A program made the position numbers and the translations under genes. Under the pieces are notes generated by a model, which saw nothing but the letters and a program-made list of their open reading frames with translations, was not told the DNA's origin and searched no databases. A DNA stretch of 64,000 bases from Lineus longissimus (taxonomy: Eukaryota; Nemertea; Pilidiophora; Heteronemertea; Lineidae), in contig NC_088312.1 in the NCBI RefSeq assembly GCF_910592395.1, forward strand, positions 3,720,001-3,784,000, in the 5' to 3' direction. Each line of letters opens with the position of its first letter. Positions within the stretch are counted from its first letter, which is position 1. Positions 47,601 to 59,500 of this stretch are shown here, piece after piece.

Positions 47601-50600
47601 TTCTTGCTAAACAACGGCATAATCGACACCATATCAGTTATTATTACTTAGTCCAACTTGTATATACATGCACACGTATTTCGAGAGGACTGCGCTGATC
47701 GAATGATTTTAATAGACATTATCTTATTTGTTTCTTCAGCTCTTTTCCAAGCACTGGAGCAAGAGCAGGCAAATGACAATGGCCTGGGTATAAACAATTA
47801 TGGTGTGTCTATGCCGACTCTCGAGGAGGTCTTTTTAAGATTAGGTAAGCCAGCTAACTTCTTGCGGTTTGATTACACACGCTACTAATACCGAAAGCTA
47901 CAAAAATATAGACTGGATCTTATCCGAAATACACCCGTTGTGTGCGTTGTGGCTAATAGATCAGTTTAGAACACCAGTAGTCACATTAGACCCTTTCCTT
48001 TCCTCATTTTAAGGGAAAAAGCCAGGGCACTTATACCATAATAACTAACACTGAAATCACACAATTTCAGCGGAAACGAATGAGTTTCGGGAACTAAACA
48101 AAGAATTGCCAGCAAATGACATCCAAATTGACAAAATTCTCAGCACAGATGACATGAGGGCAGCTACTGCTGAGACCAGTGCGGACAGGCATCCACTGAA
48201 CATTGAAGAGGAGGACACGAGAATTGGCCAAGTGAAAGTCAGAATGAGGGAACCGCCACAGAACATTGTGAAATCTGGCGATTTCAAGAAGAATCAGTTC
48301 CAGGCGATTATCTGGATGCGTGCTCAGATGTTGAAGAGGGCATGGTTCGCGTTGGTGTTTCGCTGGATCATTCCTATAGCCGTGGGCCTTATCGGAGTCA
48401 TGATACTCGGATTTCAACCAAATGAACAAAAGTATGAGATCCCTGTTGCAAATGATTTTGTGAAGTCGTGGATTGCTTACTTCTCGTCGGAGACGCCGTT
48501 GTTGTACTTAAACTCTGCTGGTAAGTGAAGAATTCCCGACTGCCCCCTTTACGTTGCAAAATGCAAAATTACATTTTTCATTTTATAACCCCGGGACCTC
48601 ACTGATGCTACAGACAGTCATAAGGTAAGGGACCTGAAATGCGTTTATCCAGCTTTCATTTGATTCTCAAATGCAGCAATGGACGCTACGCCTATACAAG
48701 CCAAATAAACTCAACGCTTGTCACTTCTGTGGTCGTAGTGGGTTCGACTCCAAGTTGGGTCATGTCTAATTCATGTAACATTAGAGAGGGCGACTCTCTC
48801 TGAAAGGGGTCCTGATACGTTTCTCCGGTTTCCTCTTACGTTAGGCCTCCATTACCAATCGCACAATAATGTTTAAAAAGCTAATAATGTTCTAGTTGAG
48901 GCCACGCTCTCCACTTTATATTGTACCTCATATTTTGCAGCTACCTCGCTCACTAAACTGGTGAGCAACTTCAATTCATCAGGATACGTATGGTCGAGTG
49001 CGATGACGTCCAGCCAAACATTGACTGCCATTAGACCTCACCATGGAGCATTCAACATTACCGGTATTGATCTCACAACATTTGTAAGTATTTTAAAGGA
49101 ACAATATTGTGGAATGTCGGTTTTTCACACAAAAATGGCTTCCAGCAGGACCATGACTCATTGAAAAATCATTAAAGTGCAATGTTCAACAGACAACTCT
49201 TCTTCTTCCAGGGTACAAGTCCAGCTTTCACCCTTTATTACAATGACACGGCTCTTCACAGCCTGCCTCTACAGTTGAATATCTGGGCAAACGCCTGGTA
49301 TCGAGCATACTCAGGCGATACATCTTGGAAGATAGGTGTGACTTCACGATCTTTGCCTAAAATCAACCCTACCATCGAATTTTCGGGCCGAGTTTTTAAT
49401 GGCATTCGCTTGATTGGTTTGGCATTCTGTATGCTTAGTGGACAATTTGGTTTTGAAGTTGCTGAAGACAGAGCAGTGAGTAGCGAATATCTTTGCCTTT
49501 CTCTTACCCATCTTGTACCTTTTTCACTTCCTCAGTTTTTTCTTGTTTTTCTTGTTCTTGTCAAATTTACCGGTTTGAATATGGTTGATTGTGGTCAAAA
49601 CATCCAAATGGTTTTAAAACGAGTCTAGGATCTCGCCTTAAAGCCTTGCTACTCGTTCCTTTTTCTTCGTTGAATTTTTTTTCTCAAATAAAATATTAGA
49701 TCAGGGAAAGCTATCTTTATCTTGAAGTACGTTAAAAGAACAACGAGAATCTTCTACATTCGGTACAATACCTGTTTATTTATTAATCAATTGATTAATA
49801 TACGGTATGCTTTCTTCCAGTCAAAGTGTCGGTCACAGCTTAAGGTAGCAGGAGTGACAGTTCGCATGTACTGGGCCACCACGCTCTTCTTTCACGGCAT
49901 CCAGTGCGTAGTAGGACTCCTCATCTGTATCGTCCTGCTCTTTGCCGTCAACATAGCGGAGTTTCAGGGCGCCAGCCCAGTAGTTTTGATCATAATCCTG
50001 GTCATCCTGTACGTGCCGGTCAACTTGCTATTCTGTTATGTCCAGACCTTTGCCTTTAAAAGCCCAGAGACAGTGGGAAGCGTCCAGGGGTGGGGTGTAT
50101 CATTGGTAAGTTGGCATTAGGAGGAAAAGAATGAAATCACAACCTACCTTAATCATGACTTTTTACTGAACGCTAACCTTCCTGATCAAATTTGAATTAT
50201 CTTCATAGTATAAGAGAGTAGTCTCATGGATTTTGTAACTTCTCATTGCATTATGCAATATAATTCAGTCGTTTCCCAGTTAATTAGTTTGATTGATTCA
50301 ACTGGTTAGGGTGTGTGAGAGATGTATTTCTGTGAAGCTGGTGATGTCGTGAAACAAAATGCGGAGTACAAGTAGGTGTCGGAAAGACCATTGTTCGTTT
50401 TTGACACTTCGTTTCGTGGAAACAAAAGTATTCTTTCTTTCTGTCTTTTCAGTACGGAATCTTGCCTTATTTGGTTGTCTCGTTCATTGATGCTCAAAGT
50501 TATGTGGCGATGGTAGCACTGCATTACCTCTTCTGCCTCTTGATTCCACCATATCTGATAATAGGAGGACTACATTTCATTGTCCGGGTCTACACCTCAG

Positions 50601-53600
50601 CCCTTATCAAGGATGAAGTGGACCAGATCCAACAGCTCGATTACTGGCGTTTCGAGAACCATGTGATTGGAACGGTTATAATCGTAAGTATAATGCCGGG
50701 AAGTATAAAAACCAAATCGTAAATTGTCTCCTTGTACAAACTAGTACGTCTGCTTTGCTAAAGTCGTCCCCAACATCTATCTATCTTTCCCGGAACAAGT
50801 GTCTTTGTAACTGAAAACCATGAGAGCATTACTCAGTTGGTGAATTCGACACCAAGATTTTCGACAGAATCACTTCTAAAACTGTGTGTTTTTATTGGAA
50901 ATTCGTGAAAATCATACAGGCTTTTTGTATTCAAATGCAAATGGACTTTGAACAGTTTACTTCTTTGCATTGAACATGCTTTATATGAATGAATGCAATC
51001 AAGTTCTTGAAAGCATTTGATAACTTAATTCAGTATTTGACTAGCCTTGTGTCTTTTCTATTTCTATTGCAGTCCATTTTCCATCTGGTATTTTTAAGTT
51101 TGCTCCTGGTCATTCTTGATGTTAGAAGTACTGGCGGTAATGTGAAAGATGTCTTCGTTCTCAAAAAAAGAAAAAGGAGTGTTTTGGTGTCTCCACATGA
51201 ATTCAACCAAGCATTCGATTCGTCACCCGAATTAATCCTGGCAGAAGAAGTTGAAGACAGTGATGTGACTGATGAGCGCAGCCTGGTGGCGAGTATGTGC
51301 AGTGGAAAGGTGTCACAAGAGGTCAGTTTTGAAGCTTTTGTCTTTAGCATTGGCTGGGAGATTTCGGCACACTCTTGTCACTACTAGAAAACTTACATAA
51401 AGATAAAGTTTGTGGAACCAATGAGGACAGCAATGACGGATTTGCACTAAAGTTAGAGTCGATTCTCCTGGAGTCAAGTCTGCATACTTCGTTTATCGTA
51501 TTGATATAGCTCACTGTGATTTAGACGGAGACCTTGGGTGGGGGATTTATGTGACCACGAGGATAATGCGCCTATTCGCCTCTTTCCTGTCCTGTAGAAC
51601 TGATGTCCACTTTCAATACCTCTGGCCAATAACTTTAAACACATGCAATGTACACGAAGATGAAAAATAGCGTCTCCAATGATGCAACGAGTATGAAATA
51701 ATCGAGTCGGAAGAAAATATCTTTAAGTTGTACCTTTTTCAACAGAACACAGCCATTCTTGTCAACGGGCTCAGGAAGGAATTTAGAAAGCGGTCTGGTG
51801 ATCTGTGCAACTGCTGCCAACCATCTGTGGACAAGATCAAGGTAGCGGTGGATAACTTGACCTTCCACGTGCAGACGGGTGAGGTGTTTGGACTCCTTGG
51901 CCACAACGGCGCTGGCAAGACCACTGCGCTCAATGCCATAATAGCGGAGGTTGTTCCCGACAAGGGACAGGTGAGAGGGTTACATGATTGTATAGCTATA
52001 GATTCCTGTGGTCTCGAGCTTTCAGACCGTAAAATTCATCTTGTGCCATCTTGATACTCGGATCCGCCACTTGCTTTGTTTGTGTGATATTCGTGCTATG
52101 AATCCTAGATTTCGCATATTTCACTAGCATCTTTTAAGGTTATACTGTTAACCGAATTCTATACTACATGTAGTGTTAACCTTGTTCAATTAGATCACCT
52201 GACTCTTGCAAAAAGTTTTTAATCAAAAATCAGATTGATAAATCAATGCCTATGTCTTGTCATCTTTGAGAAACTGTAGGCTAATACCCCATGTTAACCA
52301 TGCCGTGTTGGTTGCACTGCAGGTCATTGTGGGTGGATACGATGTGAGTTCGAATCTCTCCGAGGTTTTCCATGAACTTGGCTGCTGTCCCCAGCACGAC
52401 CAGCTCTGGCACTACCTCTCACTGGAGGAGCATCTAAAAGGCTATGCTTTGATAAACGGAGTACCGAAGTCGGACATTGATCAAGTCATTGACTTGTATG
52501 TATAGGCCGACCCAAGATATTTTCTTCTCCTGGCCAGTTAGTTTCCTTAAATTTCTTCCAGCGCCGTGATTTTTTAAAGAAGTGGATACAGGTTTGCTGC
52601 CTCCAACAAAAGCAAACTAATTCTCTACAGATACAATATCGGAAACAATGACCGGGCTAGTAATTCATTTTCTGAGAAAAGGGTGATGGACTATCAAGTG
52701 ATGTAGTCTACCAGGCCCGTTTTTCTCACAATTACGTTTTATTCAGAAATATTAGCTAAGTTTTAGATAAACCCGTGTATTTTCCTATGTATAATCCAAC
52801 ACAAACACATCATTAATATTTTTTACAGTTATTTGGAAAATCTACAAATTGAAGAGCACAGGAAAAAAACAACAAAGGGATTATCAGGGGGAACAAAGAG
52901 AAAGGTACATGTAATGAGTGAGTCAAGGATGATCATGATCAATCTTAATCAGAACACAGAAATGTCAAGCTACATGTTAGAACCTGATGGTACTTCAGTT
53001 CATATTTTCAGTGTGCTGGTGTCTCCTGATGAAGCCAATATTTTGATTGGACTTTCCAAACATTACTTTGCCAAATTCTCGTCTCACAGGTTTCTATGGG
53101 GATTCAATTCAATAGTATCGTTTAGTATATATCATTCAACGCGTTATATCTACTTTGCAGTTGAGTTATGCCATTAGCATGATTGGGATGCCTAAAGCGG
53201 TTTTACTCGATGAGCCATCTACAGGAATGGATCCAGCTTCCAAGAGATTCCTTTGGTAAGGTTTGCACATGCGTTACCGCATGCAGGCGGCTTGCAGTAT
53301 ACATCATGGGGATTCATTTCATATACTTATTGTGCTCATTTTGTATGCTGCTTATCGTAGGCTGTCCGGCTTGGCAGACTGGGTCATTCATGACATACTA
53401 AAATAACTGAGAGGTCGCTGGATGCTGCCAATAACCACCTGCCTACCCACCCACCCTCAAAATGCCCAGTAACAATTTTCAAATTATGTAAAGATGTGCG
53501 TTTTGTGTATTGAAGGGAAAGATTGCACTTTTTGGACACTTAAACCACATTGCGTAAACCATAGAATTGCTTTCCTCACGGACATTTCCCCTTTTCTTTT

Positions 53601-54789
53601 GGCCGGGTCTATTTGGCAAGCCGCTCGCCGAACAGGCATCTTTTTTTGTCCTGTTTGGAGAGCCGCTTGCCAAACAGCACTAAAAAGCCACCCTGTTCGG
53701 CCAGCCGGGCTTGCCAAACAGGTAAAAAATCTACCCTGTTTGGCGGGCGGGAGACTTTACTTTAATATTAATGAGTTCGGCTCTCCATTCAGGACAAGAA
53801 AAAGTCGCTGTTTGGTAAGCCGGGCTTGCCAAGTAGTCACTTCCTTTTCTTTTACTCCAGGGACACAGTGATTAAGGGCTTCAGTGGGACAAACCGAGGA
53901 GCAATATTGACCACTCACTCAATGGAGGAAGCAGACGCGCTCTGTACCCGTGTTGGCATCATGGTCGCTGGCACCCTCAAGTGAGTTAATTAGGATAAGC
54001 GCCACTATATTCTTGTCACACTTAGGGTGGAATTCAGTTGGCCTACAGGTTCATTTTGATAGTGTACCATTTTTTACGAAGGCACCATTGCTGAAATAAA
54101 GACTGTTTAAATTTCCCCATCGTTCTACTCCAAAATCCGCCCTCCTCAGGCTCCTCAATAACTTCAATTTGTACATCATTTTACACCCATTTCACTAACA
54201 GGTGCCTCGGACCAACACAACACCTGAAGACCAAGTTCGGTGGTGGCTACACCTTGGAGGTAAAGCTTCGACAGACGAAAGAAGATGACGCGGACGACCT
54301 GTTGGAAGCCCTCAACGACTACATCAAGGAAATCTTCCCACAAGTTACGATTCTTGAGCAGTTTGGCGACCGTGTCCAGTATAAAGTGCCGTCGGAAGAT
54401 GTTAAGGCTCTATCAGTTGTGTTCTCAGCTGTAGAATCAGGTAAGTAAGGTTATAGATTTGGTCCTCAACCTAAAACTCTGAGATGAAACGCAAAAAAAA
54501 TGCAAAAGGCAATTGATGTTATGTTTTGAAGATTCCTCCTTCGTTCGCATCCCCACCTCCGACCCCGCATGTGTCTGTTCACTGTTCATTAGCTATGAAG
54601 GCCATAGCTGTTTGGCTAACAAAAACTCATTTCATTGTGTGTTTCCTTGTTACTCTTTCAGCAAAAGATCGTCTAAACATAGAGGAGTACAGTTTTAGTC
54701 AGTCTACGCTGGAACAGGTGTTCATCCAGTTTGCCAAACAGGAGTACGAGGCCGTCGAGTCCGTACGGAAAGGGAGCATTAATGTCTAA
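40785..54789 (+). CDS. ABCA-family lipid transporter, full length (28 coding exons)
   Basis: I could join 28 exons with every phase matching, giving 1722 aa, close to the 1.7-kb-residue size of ABCA3-type proteins. ABCA proteins are full transporters that move phospholipids or sterols across membranes using ATP, often in lysosome-related organelles or at the plasma membrane. Order: cytosolic N-end and TM1 (about 30-48), first extracellular domain (49-230), TM2-TM6, NBD1, second membrane half, NBD2 and C-tail. NBD1 has Walker [10 protein letters not shown] (554-562), signature LSGGQ (653-657) and Walker B DE at 677-678. NBD2 has GHNGAGKTT (1423-1431), LSGGT (1522-1526) and DE at 1546-1547. Both ATP sites look functional. 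The start follows a 3' splice site at 40771. Exons are mapped in the four entries below. The subtype (ABCA3-like) is a judgement from the short extracellular domains and ECD/NBD sequence. Confidence 0.95.
44270..44285 (+). repeat. G16 run inside an ABCA intron
   Basis: Sixteen consecutive G residues lie 38 nt past the exon 7 donor. Such a run can form a G-quadruplex and can affect splicing, and it is prone to length error in assemblies. Confidence 0.9.
44968..46667 (+). other. ABCA exons 9-12: first nucleotide-binding domain
   Basis: Exons 44968-45214, 45546-45692, 46013-46132, 46529-46667. They encode Walker A, the Q-loop [11 protein letters not shown], the signature [12 protein letters not shown], Walker [14 protein letters not shown] and the switch [11 protein letters not shown]. 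Each motif is intact and each sits in its own exon. NBD2 is split in a similar way, as expected from the old internal duplication of ABC transporters. Confidence 0.95.
47022..51321 (+). other. ABCA exons 13-21: linker and second membrane domain
   Basis: Exons 47022-47112, 47222-47361, 47740-47844, 48071-48520, 48941-49083, 49212-49475, 49821-50105, 50453-50683, 51073-51321. Exons 13-15 encode the regulatory tail of NBD1 ([18 protein letters not shown], and [12 protein letters not shown]). Exon 16 carries a hydrophilic linker followed by TM7. The second extracellular domain is short (exons 16-18). Exons 18-21 hold the remaining helices, including [10 protein letters not shown] joined to [12 protein letters not shown] across the 18/19 junction, a typical ABCA segment. 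Confidence 0.9.
48715..48850 (+). mobile_element. Decayed SINE fragment in an ABCA intron
   Basis: A Pol III B box (GGTTCGACTCC, 48741-48751) is followed by GTTGGGTCATGTC and then CTCCGGTTTCCTC, sequences common in tRNA-derived SINEs of marine invertebrates. The A box is not recognisable, so the copy is old or truncated. It sits between ABCA exons 16 and 17 in sense orientation. Confidence 0.5.
51746..54789 (+). other. ABCA exons 22-28: second nucleotide-binding domain and C-tail
   Basis: Exons 51746-51970, 52323-52495, 52829-52904, 53161-53255, 53861-53980, 54202-54440, 54662-54789. They encode [10 protein letters not shown], the Q-loop [30 protein letters not shown] and [13 protein letters not shown]. 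The C-terminal domain contains [17 protein letters not shown] and ends in [14 protein letters not shown] plus a short tail. The stop TAA at 54787-54789 overlaps an AATAAA. Confidence 0.95.
53617..53836. repeat. Cluster of short palindromes around CTGTTTGG/CCAAACAG
   Basis: At least four units in 220 bp pair CTGTTYGG with TTGCCAAACAG across a GC-rich core. Examples: 53652-53678, 53693-53721 and 53809-53833. An extra half-unit is at 53734-53742. The cluster ends 24 nt before ABCA exon 26, so RNA folding here could influence its acceptor. The origin is unclear. Confidence 0.65.
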
Positions 54790-55279
54790 TAAAGACCTCG
54801 CACTGCTATGACAGACGGAGTGTGCGAGAAATGCTGATCAATGTTTGGGAACACTAATAGGGAACGGTAGAAAACATCGAATGTTACTGATTCAGGAAAG
54901 CAGATTGCAATACTGAAAACTTAGTGTGTAGATGGACGTAGCGTCATACTCAGAAACTTTTTTACGGAACTCGGTGATAGGATTTAGTTTGCTGTTACAT
55001 GTAGAACCACTTTTGGTTAGATTGATCGCAGGAATTCTTGTCAGAATCTAATACGTGTTTAAGAATTAGACGGATGATTTTTATTCCTCAGTGATCTGAT
55101 AGAGGATTCGCGTATTGGATCCTTGGCGCCATACTCATGGTAATCACAACCGATTAATCGGCACTTTATCGTTGTGATGCATTGATTTCGTCCAAAAAAT
55201 GTGCATTTGACAGGCAATATCTTGTGAATATTTGACCATTAACATATCTATTTGTTGTAATATTAACTTTATGAATAAA
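54788..55279 (+). terminator. ABCA 3' UTR with two polyadenylation hexamers
   Basis: The first AATAAA (54788-54793) overlaps the stop codon. The second (55274-55279) lies about 485 nt downstream, and transcription most likely ends there. No coding sequence was seen in this stretch. Confidence 0.5.
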
Positions 55280-55760
55280 TCTTTAGTTTCACAGACACTT
55301 AGAGTTTCTTATCATGAGTTCTAGGACCTGGGAGCAATGGCAATATCCAACCAGGCAAGGTTTGCAAAGCAAAATGATCGCCAATGAATCGGTCAATGAC
55401 ATATGCATGTTGATCGTCAAAGCTACTCGCTGCATTGACTCAGTGATTATCACATCAGGGTCAGAGTCTGTCACCGTCTTGGACCAATCACCGGCATAGG
55501 GCATCATGAGATGGGTACTAAAAACCAGGAAGTCGCGCACCTTATCCTCTCGTGGGCACGGGCACGCCATCCTGAGATCTAGTTTGATACTCCTCATACC
55601 TCGTTTGAAAACCACTGGTTATATGTCAGGATGGGGGCAAGGCATTTTTGGACAAACGACCGAGCAGATGGCAACACCAGACCGCGACAGTGCCTTAATC
55701 TTTGAATGGGACTTTGTCTTCGGCACACCTAACATCAATAGATCGGTTCACCCATGATTC
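55280..55760. other. Intergenic, unusual open frames but no recognised gene
   Basis: On the plus strand one frame is open from 55314 to 55757 except for a single TAG at 55497-55499. On the minus strand 55289-55615 is open. Neither translation resembles a family I know. It could be a decayed gene or chance. Confidence 0.3.
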
Positions 55761-55764
55761 TGCG

Positions 55765-55940
55765 GATGCAGCTGTCTCTGTAATTCCGCGAGTCGAGTTC
55801 GGGGCCGTGGACTCTGCCGGCTCTGCGAACTCCACGGGTCGACACCGACCGGGAAGTGAGCAGAGTTCGGGACCTCCGATTCCCCGGCCTTGCGGACTCC
55901 CCGGGCCTGCCGGGTCGAGAGCAACCGGGGCGGAGTGTGG
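55765..55940. other. GC-rich island between convergent genes
   Basis: About 175 bases are strongly GC-rich, with repeated GGACTC, CCGGGCCTG and GGGTCGA phrases, in contrast to the AT-rich surroundings. It lies between the 3' ends of the ABCA and zinc-finger genes, so a promoter island is not expected here. An inserted or foreign fragment is possible. Confidence 0.5.
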
Positions 55941-56399
55941 GGTTGTTCCCCCATGTTTTCGTGTTTCAAGGCAATAGACAGCAGAGGCTTATGACTTTTG
56001 ATAAGCGGGAAACACAGAAAGAATGTATCAATCTTGTTCCCAAACAGTGAGGATAGACACTCAAAAACGTTGCATCGGCCTGGCGGGGCCGAAGCAACAA
56101 TGGAGCGACGCTATTGTGACACTCTCCATGATCGGTGAACCCAGCCGAAGGTTGTATTGGTACAGTAAAAATGTCTTGACTCCGACTCCGTCTTTGATAC
56201 GGCAAGATTGTGACACCTTCCATCAAACATACTGCAGATAGCGCTGTTACAGTGCTTGTTACTGTCTACTCCAGCCCTTAAACTTCCAACATGGCCAAGC
56301 CTATATGCACAGCCAAATGTCTTCCATTTACCCTGATCACATGAAGTTGCACACAAAAAACAGAGACAAAGTAATGTATCATTGTTAAGACTCCTTTCT
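55941..56399. other. Intergenic, nothing recognised
   Basis: Short sequence leading to the 3' end of the zinc-finger gene. GACTCCGTC- and TTGTGACAC-like phrases recur loosely, but I could not define a repeat unit. Confidence 0.35.
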
Positions 56400-56405
56400 T
56401 TTAAT
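56400..56405 (-). terminator. Candidate polyadenylation signal of the zinc-finger gene
   Basis: TTTAAT on the plus strand reads ATTAAA on the minus strand, about 120 nt after the stop codon. ATTAAA is the commonest variant signal. Confidence 0.4.
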
Positions 56406-56524
56406 TGAATACCATAATGACCTCAATATTACAACGAGATCTAATCACAGATACCAAAAGTTATTTTAGCAGTAATTACAAAGTATTACTCCTTGGTGAT
56501 GGTAGGAGAACTTCATAGCGATTG

Positions 56525-59500
56525 TTACTCGGTTTTGATGGCAATAGCTTCCGCGCCTGCGCCTTCTTCTGGGGTAAACTCAACCTTATACATTTCGCCA
56601 TCAATCTCAATGTAGTCACCTGTAGACAACTCCATCACCTGTTCTGAGGAGAGCTCAATATTCTGGTGAGCTACATCAACGGCTCCCTCCACTAGAATAT
56701 CTGAATGCGTTTGGGTTGAACCGGACTCACGGACAGCGACTTCCGAGTGCGTTGAGATTGTCTGTTCAGCTAAAGCTTGTAAACCTTCGATAGCAACCGC
56801 AGCATCATCGTCCTCGGCAGACACTTCAATCTTAATATCACTCATGACGACTTCAACAGTCTGTATGTTCATTTCCTGTACCACACCACCTGTTGGCGTC
56901 ACCTTGGGTTGTATTAATGAATGCGCTAAATCACTCACATTGATTACCTTAGCCGTAGCTGAACCCCGCGGTTCTTCCACTGCCAAAGCCACCTGCTGAC
57001 CATTCATATCAACAGCGCCATCTTCCGTTGGCGCAGAAACGACAGAAACCGGCCCATTCTCATCTACAACACACTTTGCAGTTCCATCTTTATTGACGAG
57101 GAGGCTGATTTTGTGCTTCTTTTTCAGATGCCAGTACAAATTACGTCTTTTCGGCGTGCAGTACTGACAGAGTACACATGAAAATATCATGTTTGGGGTC
57201 TCCTCTGGGTCACTTTCTGGATTATGACGCCGCATATGAATCAGAAGCGCCTTCTTTTGAGGCGTTTTAAAATCACAAACAACACACCCAAACATCCCCT
57301 CAGGCGCCATTGGATGGATTGTAGCATGTTGACCATGAACGTGCTTGTACAAATTCAACAGCTTCGCAAATCTCATTGTACAGTACTCACAATTAAATAT
57401 CTTTGGTACGGTACTAAAATCAGACTTGGCGTACTTCTTTTTCTTATAGACAGTACGCGGTTTGGTTTTAGGTTCTGAATCAGAGTTCTGAGCAGCCTCC
57501 ACAACACCCGGACTGATAAAAAGTTCAATGTTCTCATCTGAATTAGATCCTACAGTAACGACAGGAGAACTAGACACAACCTCAGGTTCAGATGTCCCAA
57601 CCACAACTTGATCTTTAGGGTACTCTACGTTGCATACTGAAACCGCATCTGGTTCGATTGCCCCGATTGTCAGACACTCCTCACCCTTATTTACATTGTC
57701 ACCAGTGACACACATTTCCTTACTTCCATCAACGACCTGACCCGTTTCCTCAACCATTTCAACAGTTTCAATCTTATCAGCCATGATAAGTAACTCGTCA
57801 GAGCTCACTTGGTAACTACATTTACCGACCTCGTCAGATGTAAGAATTACACTTTTTTGTTCTGATTTAGATTCCATCTCCTCAGTCCTTGTCACCTCAT
57901 CTGCCAAGACTTCTGTCATCTCCTCTCCATCTTGAAGGAGACTTTCATGTCCTGTTGCCACATCCCTGACAACCGCTCCCTGGCTGCTCAATGTCTCATC
58001 TCCCAAAGAATCTTGGCCACTCCAATTCTCCTCATTCAGAGGTTTTATCACTACTTGTTTTGCTTTGTGGATGTCCAATTTATGCCTCATCCTCATGTGG
58101 CGAATCACGTGCTCCTTCTGCGAGGCTCGATACTCACAAACGCCACATTTGAATGGCTTTTGCTTAGTGTGAATAAGGAGATGGCGATTAAGACGACTCT
58201 GACAGTCTGTGACAAAACTACAATGCTCACAGAAAAGTTTCAGTTCGGGGCCTTTTCTGTGAAATTTCAAATGTTGCTGTAAGTCCTTTCTTGAAGTGGT
58301 CTCAAAGCTACATGACCCACATTTTAAAGTTATTACTGGTTTTTCTTCTCCTTGTGGTTTTTCCGAATGCTTGCGCAACATGTGAATCCTGAGGTCGGGG
58401 TTTTCTAAGGCACAGGTGTAGTCACACAACCCACAGCAGACTTGCTTCACCTGTGAAAAAATCAGCAAAGATCAATACTTGGGTAAGGTTTGGCCTTTCT
58501 ACAGTGCAGGTGCTCAACAGTGTCGACCCACCTTTTAACATGGTTGCGACACTGCACAGAACAAACACCTTGCAACACCTAGGACCAGCTGACAAAGACA
58601 GTTATTGCGATAACAGGAAGAAGCAGGGGAAATCCTTTTTACAAAAGGTTCAAAATCATTTGGCAATGGTACGTTTTTAATCCTTGATTAAGAGGTAAAT
58701 GGAAGTACACAACATGCACTTTCTGTGTACTATATTTATGAGGGCGCGAGACGGAGGCGATTACTCTCCTAGTGAGTTAATGGATTAAAGTTCTTCTTCA
58801 ATAACCCTTACCATATGTTTATATCTAATATGTCGGTCCAGATGTATCTTCTGCTTGAACTTAGCAGTGCATCCTTCAACCTTGCAAGCAAACATCCTCA
58901 ATCCAGAATGGGTATCATGGTGGCGCTTTAGGTTACTACTCGTTGTTGCCCTGTAATCGCACAAATTGCAGCGATGTGGACGGAAACCTGCAAACGAAAC
59001 TGGTAAATCTTTATTTGGAACGTGAAGATTTTGTAACGATTTTAGCAAATATTTATAACCAAAACAAGATAACGCCAGACCATCATCCAGTTTATTGTTT
59101 TGACATGGGTCAGAGTTAGCTTCTAGGCTTTTTCAAACCTGTACAGATCGGTTTGTTTACAGGCAATGCGCTATGCAATGCTACAATGTATAGGGCCCAT
59201 CTTACAGTCATCTGACCAAGGTACAGATGAGCTGTGGTCCCGTTTTGTGTGGGTGTCAACCTCATAGAATATCAGCCTGGATCAGCATGGCAGAAACTTG
59301 AATCGAATTAGCATACAATGCACTATTTTGTCCTTCATCGGTTAAGTCAGTGCTGAATCAGCTGCAGCAGGTGCAGGTGATTCTAAGGAGACCTATAACA
59401 GTGTCCATGTCGATAAACCTATACACACTTTCATGTTTCTTCTTGTGCTTGTACCAGTTGGCCCGTTTATCTGTGATGTACTCGCAGTTGGAACACTTTA

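Noticed and set aside
59411-59420. Donor AG|GTTTAT for zinc-finger exon 3
   Set aside because: It shifts finger 2 out of frame; GAA A|GTGTGT at 59429/59428 keeps the C2H2 spacing.
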